Source of the DNA: Spirochaeta sp. UBA5339
Lineage (GTDB): Bacteria; Spirochaetota; Spirochaetia; DSM-2461
Direction of reading: 5' to 3'
NCBI GenBank assembly: GCA_002408085.1
Contig: DHQL01000016.1
Span: 48,740-112,739, forward strand
DNA length: 64,000 nt
Position numbers and translations under genes: made by a program. Shown one piece after another: positions 7,304 through 15,466 of this stretch (its first letter is position 1; the number at the start of each line of letters is the position of its first letter). Under the pieces are notes generated by a model, which worked only from the letters and a program-made list of their open reading frames with translations, had not been told where the DNA came from and made no database searches.

Positions 7304-8621
7304 ACAAGATATCCCTCTCCTTGAAAACTCTGTAATGACTGCCCGACGGATCCGCCAGCACCGAAATATTGAATGATGTAAGGTCCGGAATGACCAGTTC
7401 AGGCCTCGGGTCGACAGATTCGTCATTTTTCTTCGCTTCCTTAGCCTCCTCATCACTCAGGGGAACCAGGGGGTCCAGAATAAAGAGCAGCTTGTTCAGG
7501 CCGGTCTGCATAATATAGCTCTGTGTGAGATCCGCGGGGCCCAGATAGCCATGGCCCGTATAGATTCTGTCGGCCTCCTCTTCCAGACGGGGGGTCACTA
7601 TGCTGACCCTCTGCTTCTCTGCCGTGGAAAGGGTGTCTTCCAGAACAAAGGGAACCGCCATATCCAGGACAGAGGATATAACCTCCATGGAGAAGCCGTT
7701 AAAGGGAAAGTCGTAGCGGTTTACCAGAACCTGCCGTTTATAGTCCCAGATTTCCAGCCTGAAAACCGACAGACGGTCGGAGACCCTCAGTTCGCTTCTG
7801 ATGCCCCAGGATGCTCCGGGCCTGCGTCTGCCGGTCTCCCGGCAGCGGCTGTCCAGATCGGCAAAGAGCAGGGGGTAGACCCCCGACTGGTGGAGGCGCA
7901 TTCCCAGCAGTTCGTGGATAATGTCGTTGTCCTCCCGGAAGTCGGTGCCCCCGAGGATCATAAAGGGGATCTCGGTAAAAGCGTACTCACCGGTTCCGAT
8001 CTCGTAGTACTGGTAGTACCGGACCTTCAGGGGTTCTATATAGATCTGTTTATCGAGAACAGGAGCAGCGCCCGAGGCGGTCCTGAAGTAGAATTCGTTC
8101 ATTACGTCGGGGAGAATGTAGTCCCAGGACTCTTCAAGATCATCCACAATCCTGTAAATGTATCTTGCATCCTCTCCGCTTTTCAGGCTGTGGATTCCGA
8201 TCCTGACGAGAAAACGGTCCTCGGACCGGGTAATCTTCATGGTTCCCAGGTAATCAAGGGGCAGCCTGTCCCTCTTGAGGTCGTAGATAATATGGAGGAT
8301 ATCATAGGGCAGATTCCGGGAGTATTTCTGGTCAAACCAGTCGCCGAAGGAGGCGGGCTTGAACTGACCGTCATAAACCAGGTTCTCCAGAAAGGAGTCC
8401 CACACCCGGATTCCCGTATCCTCTGGAATATTGGACTCCACCTCTGGCTCCAGAAAGCCTATCACCGGCAGCTCAGGGTCCAGTTCGGAGTACACCTCCT
8501 GAATAAGGGGGGGCGGATCTGTCTCCTCTTCCTGAGGTTCTTCCTTGTCGAAGATCCCCAGGGAGAAGAGAGGAGAAACCGCTAGAATCAGCATCATGTA
8601 TAGAAAAATATTTTTTTTCAT
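7278..8621 (-). CDS. Exported CIS-operon protein, possible TolB/FlgO-like repeats
   Basis: A 447-residue secreted protein from ATG 8621 (GAGGG 6 nt upstream); an in-frame ATG 48 nt upstream is rejected because it precedes the signal peptide MKKNIFLYMM... The signal peptide (about 1-22) is followed by an acidic Pro/Glu linker. Two segments look like the TolB-N/FlgO/CsgG-type fold: about 50-90 (LPVIGFLEP, then IRVWDSFLENLV) and about 215-310 (TEIPFMILGG, IIHELLGMRLHQSGVYPLL, then a WGIRSEL strand and VFRLEIWDYKRQVLV). That fold assignment is pattern-based and weak. There is no lipobox, so it is probably periplasmic. Its place between the tube gene and the lipoprotein in the CIS operon suggests it is part of an envelope scaffold. 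Confidence 0.75.
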   Translation of the reverse strand: MKKNIFLYMMLILAVSPLFSLGIFDKEEPQEEETDPPPLIQEVYSELDPELPVIGFLEPEVESNIPEDTGIRVWDSFLENLVYDGQFKPASFGDWFDQKYSRNLPYDILHIIYDLKRDRLPLDYLGTMKITRSEDRFLVRIGIHSLKSGEDARYIYRIVDDLEESWDYILPDVMNEFYFRTASGAAPVLDKQIYIEPLKVRYYQYYEIGTGEYAFTEIPFMILGGTDFREDNDIIHELLGMRLHQSGVYPLLFADLDSRCRETGRRRPGASWGIRSELRVSDRLSVFRLEIWDYKRQVLVNRYDFPFNGFSMEVISSVLDMAVPFVLEDTLSTAEKQRVSIVTPRLEEEADRIYTGHGYLGPADLTQSYIMQTGLNKLLFILDPLVPLSDEEAKEAKKNDESVDPRPELVIPDLTSFNISVLADPSGSHYRVFKERDILYAESIFQE

Positions 8622-8683
8622 AATTGCCCTCAGGGGGGAAAGGATCTTCCCTGAAACAGGAAGATCCATTTCAAATTTCCCTA

Positions 8684-9112
8684 TTACGCCCAGTCTCCAT
8701 CTTCATAGACGAATGAGATACTTTCGGTAATGGATCCGGTTTCAGCACTGTTCAGGTCGGACATGTCCCAACCGCAGGGAACGCATTCAAAGAGGTTCCG
8801 TCTGGCGATCTCATCGACTCCGTTCCGGTCGAAAAGAACAACAGAGATGGCCTTTCTCTGGGGTGTTCCCCGTTCAACAGTCTGCCACCAATCCCTGAGG
8901 ATGGTGTCCTTGGGGTCGCAGTTTCTCGACAGAGTAACCACTTCGTACTTTACCTTACCGGGGATTTTCCGGGCATTCCGGTCAATTCCGCCGATGTCAT
9001 CGGTAACTTCAGCTGTAGCGCCTAAACCGGATACGGAACTGAAGTTTCCGTAGTCGATTCCGTCAATTTCGACCTTGAAGTTGGTCTTCATGGTTGGAGT
9101 GTAATCAGCCAT
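8684..9112 (-). CDS. Contractile tail tube protein, first copy (gp19-like)
   Basis: A 142-residue tail tube protein of the gp19 family, building the inner tube. It shows the typical opening NFKVEIDGIDYGNFSSVSGL, the central VTLSRNCDPKDTILRDWW segment and the terminal strand SITESISFVYEDGDW. It is close to the canonical CIS/phage tube (Afp1-type) and probably the major tube subunit. It lies 20 nt after the sheath gene, with a good ribosome site (AAGGAG). The 62-nt gap to the exported-protein gene downstream is the largest in this part of the operon but contains no clear terminator. Confidence 0.95.
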   Translation of the reverse strand: MADYTPTMKTNFKVEIDGIDYGNFSSVSGLGATAEVTDDIGGIDRNARKIPGKVKYEVVTLSRNCDPKDTILRDWWQTVERGTPQRKAISVVLFDRNGVDEIARRNLFECVPCGWDMSDLNSAETGSITESISFVYEDGDWA

Positions 9113-9132
9113 ACATCTCTCCTTAAAAAAAA

Positions 9133-10350
9133 TTATTCAGTCAATGTTTTCTGAGAAACACGGAATACCACAAACTCCGCCGGCTTGGCAGGTGCGATTC
9201 CGAGCTCACAGACAACATATCCCGCATCTATTGATTCCGGAGGATTAAGCTCATCGTCACAACGGACGTAGAACGCCTCTTCCGGTGAATCACCGAACAG
9301 TGCTCCCTCTTTCCACAGTCTCAGACAGAAAGCGGTGAGGTTGCGGACAATCTGCTTCCACAGGGCCCTGGTGTTGGGTTCGAATACAACCCAGTTGGTT
9401 CCTTCCTGAATGGTCTTCTCCACCATGCAGAAAAGACGGCGTACATTGATGTACTTCCACTCGGGATCGGAACTGAAGGTTCTGGCGCCCCATACACGGA
9501 TGCCCCGGCCTTCAAACTCACGGATACAGTTGATCCCCTTGGGGTTCAGAAGTTCCTGCTCCGCGTCGGTCAGGTTGTACTTCAGACCTGTGGCAGTTCT
9601 GAAAATTTCATTGGCAGGAGCCTTGTAGACTCCTCTTGTACTGTCCACCCGACCGTAAACACCGGCCACACCGCCGCAGGGGGGGGCGTAGACATCGGCG
9701 TCGTTGTCAGCGTCGTACATCTGGACCCAGGGGAAGTAGTAGGCTCCCATGGTGGAGTCCCGGGGCATGGGCATGGTATCGATCCCCTTCTCAAGGGTTT
9801 CAGGGGCGTCCAGTACAGCCACACGGAAGCGGTTCTGCTCGCAGTGGGAGAGGATCGCGTCCTGGGCGGCGGGTTCTGTCACACCGGGGGCGCAGACAAT
9901 GGATATATCCCCCACCTCGTTAAAGGCACAGAGACCGGATCTCTTTCCGGGTCCCTCATCCTTTCCGATAATCAGCTTGGTCAGGCCGTCGGGGTTGGAT
10001 ACCTTGAACTCTTCGGCAGGTGCATCGCCCTCTTTGGCATCCTTTCCGCCCTTATCGTCCTTGCCGGCCGCAGCCTTGTCGACGGGGGCTTCCATCAGGT
10101 TGTTGATGTAGCATTTGGTTCCGCCGTTCTGGAAGAACTGGTATACAGAGTGGCCGAGCCATCCGTTCTTGTGCATTCCTCCAAAGAGCTTTGAATACTG
10201 GGTCCAGTTGGTCACCAGTGTCACATCATTCACGGGGCCCTTCTCGGCAACCCCCAAAAATCCGACAACATTTGTTGCCCCTGCTTCCAGCGGCTTCGAT
10301 CCGCCGGAGACCTCTTCAACGTAAACACCCGGGGTTAAGTACTGCGGCAT
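9133..10350 (-). CDS. Contractile tail sheath protein, main copy
   Basis: A 405-residue tail sheath protein and probably the main sheath subunit. The N-terminus has the hallmark YLTPGVYVEEVSGGSKP followed by VVGFLGVAEKGPVNDV; the C-terminal domain has the FEGRGIRVWGARTFSSDPEW block, the FVVFEPNT-type helix and YVRCDDELNPPESIDAG. In assembled CIS the N- and C-terminal strands of neighbouring subunits interlock to form the contractile mesh. The middle contains a Lys/Gly/Asp-rich loop (about residues 95-115), probably exposed. It is followed by the tube gene after 20 nt, the standard sheath-tube order. The 519-residue sheath at 909-2468 shares the end motifs but is clearly different in between. 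Confidence 0.97.
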   Translation of the reverse strand: MPQYLTPGVYVEEVSGGSKPLEAGATNVVGFLGVAEKGPVNDVTLVTNWTQYSKLFGGMHKNGWLGHSVYQFFQNGGTKCYINNLMEAPVDKAAAGKDDKGGKDAKEGDAPAEEFKVSNPDGLTKLIIGKDEGPGKRSGLCAFNEVGDISIVCAPGVTEPAAQDAILSHCEQNRFRVAVLDAPETLEKGIDTMPMPRDSTMGAYYFPWVQMYDADNDADVYAPPCGGVAGVYGRVDSTRGVYKAPANEIFRTATGLKYNLTDAEQELLNPKGINCIREFEGRGIRVWGARTFSSDPEWKYINVRRLFCMVEKTIQEGTNWVVFEPNTRALWKQIVRNLTAFCLRLWKEGALFGDSPEEAFYVRCDDELNPPESIDAGYVVCELGIAPAKPAEFVVFRVSQKTLTE

Positions 10351-10380
10351 GTTAAGTCTCCTTCACTTCCCATAAATTTT

Positions 10381-10932
10381 TTATTTCTTCACAGCAGTAA
10401 ACTGCCGTTTCTGAACTCTTGTAAATCTCTCTTCCCTCAACGAATTGATACCCACGGTGACCTTCAGATCCCGCCTGTAGGGGGCATAGGCCTGAAGATC
10501 CTCGGGCAGGGGAGAGAGTTCTGTTTCTCCGGCATCCTCAAGCATGGCCTTTCCGCCCTCGTTGCCGTACCAGTTACACTGTTTCATCTCAACAAAGGGA
10601 TCATCCATCAGACTGCGCACCAGAAGGGCCGAGCAGTCCAGGGCTTCACCGGTTCTGGAAAGAGCGGGAACCACAGAGATATAGAGCTCCACCATCCTCG
10701 GACTGGGCACCTGTACCTCATACTCCCCCTGCTTGTCCTCTTTCCGGATCTTCAAAACTTCCATCCTGTTGTTCTCTCCGGAGTTCTTCATTCCCGAAAC
10801 CCAGAGATAGATGCCGTTTTTTACCTTGCCGTTCCACAGCTGCACATCCTTTTTCGGAAACCAGGAAGCCAGCTTGTCCACAGTCCGGTCAAGGGTATAG
10901 CTGAGCACCAGGCTCTGATCCATCTCTTTCAC
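10381..10932 (-). CDS. DUF4255/Pvc16-like tail cap protein (probable)
   Basis: A 183-residue protein that best fits the DUF4255 (Pvc16 N-terminal) family, which caps the end of the CIS tube and sheath. The visible match is in its layout: a helix at the N-terminus (SYTLDRTVDKLASWF), a strand with V-P-S-P-R-M-V-E-L-Y-I-S, a helix ALLVRSLMDDPFVEM, and a loop of the ELSPLPEDLQAYAPYRRDL type near the C-terminus, where the family has a similar PLPL-x-DL motif. It overlaps the baseplate J gene by 4 nt and precedes the sheath gene by 30 nt, a usual position for this cap. Sequence identity to named members is low, so a generic tail-terminator role is the safer statement. Confidence 0.6.
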   Translation of the reverse strand: MKEMDQSLVLSYTLDRTVDKLASWFPKKDVQLWNGKVKNGIYLWVSGMKNSGENNRMEVLKIRKEDKQGEYEVQVPSPRMVELYISVVPALSRTGEALDCSALLVRSLMDDPFVEMKQCNWYGNEGGKAMLEDAGETELSPLPEDLQAYAPYRRDLKVTVGINSLREERFTRVQKRQFTAVKK

Positions 10933-13900
10933 GACCGCCTGTCCTCAATAACAAAGCTGTTCAGATGGATCAGCTCATCACTTCTGAGGGAGATCCTCTC
11001 CTGTTCCAGTCCCGACTGTTCATCGGTGAGGTGGATGTCCTCCAGATGGTGTACAGAGGGAATCCGCTCCAGGGTCCGCTGGACAAACTCCTTCTGAAGG
11101 GCCTTGCCGAACTCCCATCCCTCGCCCTTGTCTCCCAGAAGGGGGTGGAGGGCCCTGCGGATGGTCTCCTCGATGGTGTCCTTTTCGGTCCTTGTCTCGG
11201 CAATGTCCTTTTTGAATACCAGACTTACCCTGATGGAGACGGGACGGTAGAGGGGGCCGGCCACACGGAGCCTGGTACCCACCAGTTTTCTCTCGTCCAG
11301 ATAGTCCTTTACCCGTCTGATCAGCTCCGACGAGGGGTAGAGTTTCTCTTTAAGATCGATCTTCTCCCGCCGGGGAAGGATAATGACAACAATTTCACCC
11401 TGGTTGTTCACCCGGGGCAGACAGATGGCGCGGCCCACGGAGCTGGAGGCTTCGAAGGAGAGCCAGGAGAAGTCCTCCGCCGTAACCGCCCTGTTGCGGC
11501 TGCGGAACACCCCGGAGGCCCGTTTTTTCAGATTGTCCAGACTCTCCAGATCCGCGCCGCCCTGGGCGGGAAAGGGGTTGTCCACGGCCGCCAGAAAAGG
11601 AACGCTCTCCCGGAGTATCCTGATGGTGCCCCGGCCTACATTCCCTTTAAGACCGCCGCCGGTTCTGGTATGGGCCACGACAATATTGTTCTTTCCACGG
11701 GGGGGAATGACTCCCCTCTTTCCGTCGCCGAAAAGAACCCTGTTGTTCTGATAGTCCAGCACATAGTGCCGGGATATGGAGGTTGACTCGTAGAAGTTTT
11801 CAACCTGATGGTACCGGACCCATACCTCCTGTTTCCCGCCCTTGCCCTCGGAAACCCTGACGGCATCGGAGCCCTCTTCGGTTTCAATAATCAGCCGCTC
11901 CGTTTCGGGAGGCATAGCGCTCTCTTTCACCTCGATCTGAAGCCCCGGCAGAACGGGTGTCCTGATCAGGGAGTACTCCTGCCCCGGAGAGCCGCTGCCG
12001 GAAGCGAGGGCTTCGCTGCCGAAGGTGCGGCAGTTTGAGGCATAGACAGCATTGAGAAAAACATTCTTCAGCACCGGAGTGGATTCAAAGCTGCCGTTTT
12101 CAAAGACAACACGTATCCAGTAAAGCTCCTGTCCGTACTGCTCATGGGCCTCCCACTCTTCGGGAACCTGGAACTCCACAAAACCGGAACGGTGAAAGGA
12201 GTCGGTATAGTCGTTGACACTCAGCTTCTTCCACTCCCCGCCGATGCAGTACTCCCAGGTCAGGGAAATCTGCCTCTTGCTGAAACTTCTGAAGCTTTCG
12301 CTGAAAAAGTCCTCTCTCGCGTCCACCTCGTCCAGATGGAAGTAGAGGGAGGCTTCGCCGTCACACAGGGGCTTATCCAGACCGAAGCAGGTATAGGGTA
12401 CTCTGTCACGAGAGGCATTGATCAGGGAGAAGGGAGTGGTAAGTTCATCACTTCCTGCGGCTTTGAGATTCTTTTCAAGCTCATTCTTAAAGGAGCTGTA
12501 GGAGTAGTCGGAGTAGACAACAAGATCATCCACATTGTGGTGTCCTGCGTCGTAGGAAAGCCTGAGCCGGGAAACAAGGGGTGAAATGACTTTCTCCGAG
12601 AAGTGCCACTCCCAGGTACCCTGGTCGGTCTCCCTGTAGCCGCCGCCCTTTCCCATGTCCTCCACGCTGATCCGGACCCGAACCCAGAAGCGCTCCTGTC
12701 CGTTTATCTCCTTCTTTTTGATATTCTTGGGACAGACAAAGGAGATGGTTCCTGACTCGCAGAAGGCCCGGGTTTCGTCCTTGAAGCGGTAGGGTCCCGA
12801 GTCATAGACCTCCTCACCGGGCCGTGAAACTCCCAGAATCATCCAGTTGCTGCCATCCCAGTACTCATACCTCATAACCAGGGTATCCTCAGGGAAGGAG
12901 GGTTTTACAGACTCATTGAGAAGCAGATTTACAAAAACACGGGCCCCGTTCTTGCTTAAAACCTCGTCGGAGGCCAGATAGAAAATATCATCAACAACCG
13001 GCTGATCCTGAAAGGGCTTAAAATCCTTTTCCAGGTCCAGTTCCATATAGGTGGATGAGTTGAACAGACAGCTGTCAGGCAGGATTCCGTCACCTGTAAA
13101 GATCAGGCGGGTGGTAACGGTATTGATATCAAAGCAGCGCAGGTCATGGGGAAACTCCTTGAGCTTGGCACGGATAAAATAGCCCTCACTCCCTTCAACT
13201 TCACAGGTTTCCAGAGCCAGGGGCCCCTGAAAGTAGAGAGTGTTAACACTCTTCTTTTCTCCCTTTATGGTGTACCGGGGCTCCACAAGAACCCATCTCT
13301 CTCCATCCCAGTACTCATACTCAAAAAGCCGGAGCAGCTCCTCTGCGGAGGACTGGATTTCCAGAGCCTGATCCAGCTGCAGGCAGACCACATTGGGCTC
13401 AATAAGAAACTGAAAGGCCCTGGAAGAGAAGTAGAGGTACCTCTCCATCTCCTCTTCGGCATGAAAAAGGGCAAAGCCTCCTGATTCGGCCTCCTCCAGC
13501 TCCGCTATATGGTCGGCAATTCTGGTACCCTTCACACTCAGACAGGCCCGGACGCTGTTGTTCTGAATGGACACCCGCTTATCGGTCTCAAAACTGACGC
13601 TTTCTGTGGAATCGCTTCTGCTGGTGGAAACCTGATACCCCTTTTTAAGGCGAATCACTCCCTCATAGCCCTCAACGGGGAAGAAGCGCAGGAGGACCCG
13701 GGAGGCCTGTGGAGCCGACAGGGTCAGGCCCATCAGGTCCAGCATGGCCAGATAGGTCTTTTCAGGAACCCGGTTCATCCGGTAAAGGGTCATCTCCGTC
13801 ATCCAGGAGAACAGCTCGATCAGGGTAACACCGGGATCCGTGGGGTTGTGGTTGGTCCACTCCGGGGTGTAGTGAGGTATCAGAGAGAGGGCTTCATCCA

Positions 13901-13946
13901 CAATCTCTTTATAGGTCTTGTCATCCAAATTGGGACTGGGTATCAA
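10929..13946 (-). CDS. Baseplate J-like protein (Afp11-type)
   Basis: A 1005-residue putative baseplate assembly protein J, the large wedge component of the CIS baseplate that triggers sheath contraction. Signatures are the N-terminal WTNHNPTDPGVTLIELFSWM and MTLYRMNRVPEKTYL, the long beta-rich middle with repeated F-x-Y-E-Y-W-D-G modules (EYEYWDGERW, MRYEYWDGSNW, LTWEYCIGGEW), and the C-terminal J domain with FPAQGGADLESLDNLKKRA and RNRAVTAEDFSWLSFEASS. The length is close to that of eCIS J proteins. It overlaps the gp25-like gene by 26 nt upstream and DUF4255 by 4 nt downstream. The repeated middle modules look like duplicated beta-sandwich insertions. Confidence 0.95.
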   Translation of the reverse strand: MIPSPNLDDKTYKEIVDEALSLIPHYTPEWTNHNPTDPGVTLIELFSWMTEMTLYRMNRVPEKTYLAMLDLMGLTLSAPQASRVLLRFFPVEGYEGVIRLKKGYQVSTSRSDSTESVSFETDKRVSIQNNSVRACLSVKGTRIADHIAELEEAESGGFALFHAEEEMERYLYFSSRAFQFLIEPNVVCLQLDQALEIQSSAEELLRLFEYEYWDGERWVLVEPRYTIKGEKKSVNTLYFQGPLALETCEVEGSEGYFIRAKLKEFPHDLRCFDINTVTTRLIFTGDGILPDSCLFNSSTYMELDLEKDFKPFQDQPVVDDIFYLASDEVLSKNGARVFVNLLLNESVKPSFPEDTLVMRYEYWDGSNWMILGVSRPGEEVYDSGPYRFKDETRAFCESGTISFVCPKNIKKKEINGQERFWVRVRISVEDMGKGGGYRETDQGTWEWHFSEKVISPLVSRLRLSYDAGHHNVDDLVVYSDYSYSSFKNELEKNLKAAGSDELTTPFSLINASRDRVPYTCFGLDKPLCDGEASLYFHLDEVDAREDFFSESFRSFSKRQISLTWEYCIGGEWKKLSVNDYTDSFHRSGFVEFQVPEEWEAHEQYGQELYWIRVVFENGSFESTPVLKNVFLNAVYASNCRTFGSEALASGSGSPGQEYSLIRTPVLPGLQIEVKESAMPPETERLIIETEEGSDAVRVSEGKGGKQEVWVRYHQVENFYESTSISRHYVLDYQNNRVLFGDGKRGVIPPRGKNNIVVAHTRTGGGLKGNVGRGTIRILRESVPFLAAVDNPFPAQGGADLESLDNLKKRASGVFRSRNRAVTAEDFSWLSFEASSSVGRAICLPRVNNQGEIVVIILPRREKIDLKEKLYPSSELIRRVKDYLDERKLVGTRLRVAGPLYRPVSIRVSLVFKKDIAETRTEKDTIEETIRRALHPLLGDKGEGWEFGKALQKEFVQRTLERIPSVHHLEDIHLTDEQSGLEQERISLRSDELIHLNSFVIEDRRS

Positions 13947-14361
13947 TTTCGCCTCGCTCTAAGTAAAAGGGATAAACCATATTGAAATAGGTGTTTACCG
14001 ACCGCAGAAGGTAGTCGATCTTAATATGAAACCTGGTCTCGTCCTCATCATCCGGAGTTACGGAAACTTCCTTCAGGATGATACGATGCTCCCACTTGTT
14101 CAGGGCATCCTCAACATAGTACTGGGCCAGAGAGCGGGTGCGGCTGTTATTGGGAGCAAACACAAGGGAGCCAAGATCACAGCCGAAGTCAGGCCGCATC
14201 ACCCTCTCTCCCTTAGTGGTTCCCAGTATTATCCGGATGGACTGCTCCACCGACTGCCTGCCGCCGACATCATTGAGAGATCCTTTAGAATTCAGACAGA
14301 AGGGAAAGGAAAACCCTTTTCCAAGAAATGATGATTCCACAAGTATATAACCGCCGTTCAT
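13921..14361 (-). CDS. gp25-like baseplate wedge protein (GPW/gp25 family, Afp9-type)
   Basis: A 146-residue protein of the GPW/gp25 family, a small baseplate wedge subunit that nucleates the first sheath disc. Visible signatures: SVEQSIRIILGTTKGERVMRP, containing the family's G-E-R/E-P-R-like turn, then DFGCDLGSLVFAP and a following helix with ALNKWEHRI. It is the first gene of the leftward CIS operon, so its start defines the operon's 5' end. ATG 14361 has no obvious ribosome site (the 15 nt upstream are A/T-rich), so translation may rely on an unstructured leader. It overlaps the J gene by 26 nt. Confidence 0.92.
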   Translation of the reverse strand: MNGGYILVESSFLGKGFSFPFCLNSKGSLNDVGGRQSVEQSIRIILGTTKGERVMRPDFGCDLGSLVFAPNNSRTRSLAQYYVEDALNKWEHRIILKEVSVTPDDEDETRFHIKIDYLLRSVNTYFNMVYPFYLERGEIDTQSQFG

Positions 14362-14764
14362 TCAATTTTTCATATGTATACGCCTATTTACTATATGAGT
14401 ATCACCATCCTTCTATTTTTTGTAAATCATCCTTAAGTATGATTTTTTTTCATCCTTAAAATGAAAAAGTAGTACTTGAGTACCAATGAGCAGCCACTCA
14501 TTCAGCAGAAATTACATTTACTTCCCTCATATGTACTTAATTTGACATCATTTCATAAAATTGCTTACAAAATCCTAATTTTTTAATCATACTTTATTGT
14601 TTTTTTTCAAAAGTGTGCTAGGTGAAATAAGTTTATTTATTTTTGATTTTATTATTGTTTTTATTGAGTACTACTGGTATAAAAAGGTATATTTAATTTA
14701 CATTCGTACATTTTTTAAATTAAATATATTGTTTCCCATATCCCAATAAATAAAGGAGTGATCC
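14362..14764. promoter_or_regulatory. AT-rich divergent control region of the CIS locus
   Basis: About 400 bp without a convincing gene, much more AT-rich than its flanks, lying between the leftward CIS operon and the rightward regulator/spike operon. Visible structure: the octamer TTGAGTAC at 14476-14483 (inside the inverted repeat GTACT-TG-AGTAC) and again at 14664-14671; the direct repeat CATCCTTAA at 14428-14436 and 14451-14459; a T-run/A-run pair around 14442-14468; a TTGACA hexamer at 14542-14547 with only a poor -10 partner. An A/T-rich TATAAAA at about 14679-14685 could be a rightward -10. I infer that the downstream LuxR protein binds here; no binding motif was tested. Confidence 0.55.
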
Positions 14765-15466
14765 CTGGACATTCTGATATTAAGCAAAAGCAATATAACA
14801 TTAAATTTAATCAATCATTTTCTTAAATCGACTCTGGATCATATCAGGATCTGTCAGATGGGAGTACACAATGCCGGGTCCATTCAGGGCACTTTCAATT
14901 TCATAATTCTTGATACCACTGAACTGCAAGGAGACATTACAGGCCTTCTCGTGCATATAGAAAAACACATCCAGGGTGAAGATAAAAGCAGTATAATTCT
15001 TTTTACCGGCAATCAGACCTTCTACACCACAAGCGGATACACAATCTTTCCTCCCAATGGGGATCTGGATATACTGCATATTCTTCTTGACGGGAAGAAA
15101 AAGAAGAAGGTTCATGAGAATTTCACCAATTCCATAGAGATCAATGACCTCTTGAATCTGCCCCTGCCTACCCACCCTCCTCAGTTGAACAAACTGAGCC
15201 CGAAACTGAGTGACGTATTCAAGCTTCTACTGACAGATTTGAGCACCGAAGCCATGGAAAACAAACTTTTTATTGCCAATAGTACCCTGAAAACGCATAT
15301 CGGCAAAGTTTACAGAATAATGAATGTCAACAGCCGTAATGAGTTGAACATGAAGTATCGATATATTATTGACGAGATCGAAGCCCTTAAGGTGATCCAG
15401 GATGACGAGGAGAGTACACATGAACAAAATCTTGACTGGGTTTGTATCGGACAACCAGGACCCTGA
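14765..15466 (+). CDS. LuxR-type response-regulator-like transcription factor, probable CTG start
   Basis: A 233-residue DNA-binding protein. The C-terminal region (about 150-215) is a LuxR/GerE helix-turn-helix (KLSPKLSDVFKLLLTD, then STLKTHIGKVYRIMNVNSR). The N-terminal region looks like a receiver domain: a first strand DILILSKS, an acceptor-like Asp near residue 50 in FIILDTTEL, and a strand SIILFTGN; the usual N-terminal acidic pair is missing, so phosphorylation is doubtful. The first in-frame ATG is at 14858 and would cut off the first strand. The frame is open from 14762, and an AAAGGAG at 14752-14758 sits 6 nt before CTG 14765, so I take CTG as the start. Its 3' end overlaps the gpV-like gene by 47 nt. 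Confidence 0.72.
   Translation: MDILILSKSNITLNLINHFLKSTLDHIRICQMGVHNAGSIQGTFNFIILDTTELQGDITGLLVHIEKHIQGEDKSSIILFTGNQTFYTTSGYTIFPPNGDLDILHILLDGKKKKKVHENFTNSIEINDLLNLPLPTHPPQLNKLSPKLSDVFKLLLTDLSTEAMENKLFIANSTLKTHIGKVYRIMNVNSRNELNMKYRYIIDEIEALKVIQDDEESTHEQNLDWVCIGQPGP

Noticed and set aside
7551..8585. Long plus-strand reading frame (344 codons) opposite the exported CIS protein.
   Set aside because: It is antisense to a gene with a signal peptide and good ribosome site, lacks its own ribosome site, and its translation is compositionally odd; it is a shadow of GC-rich codon use.
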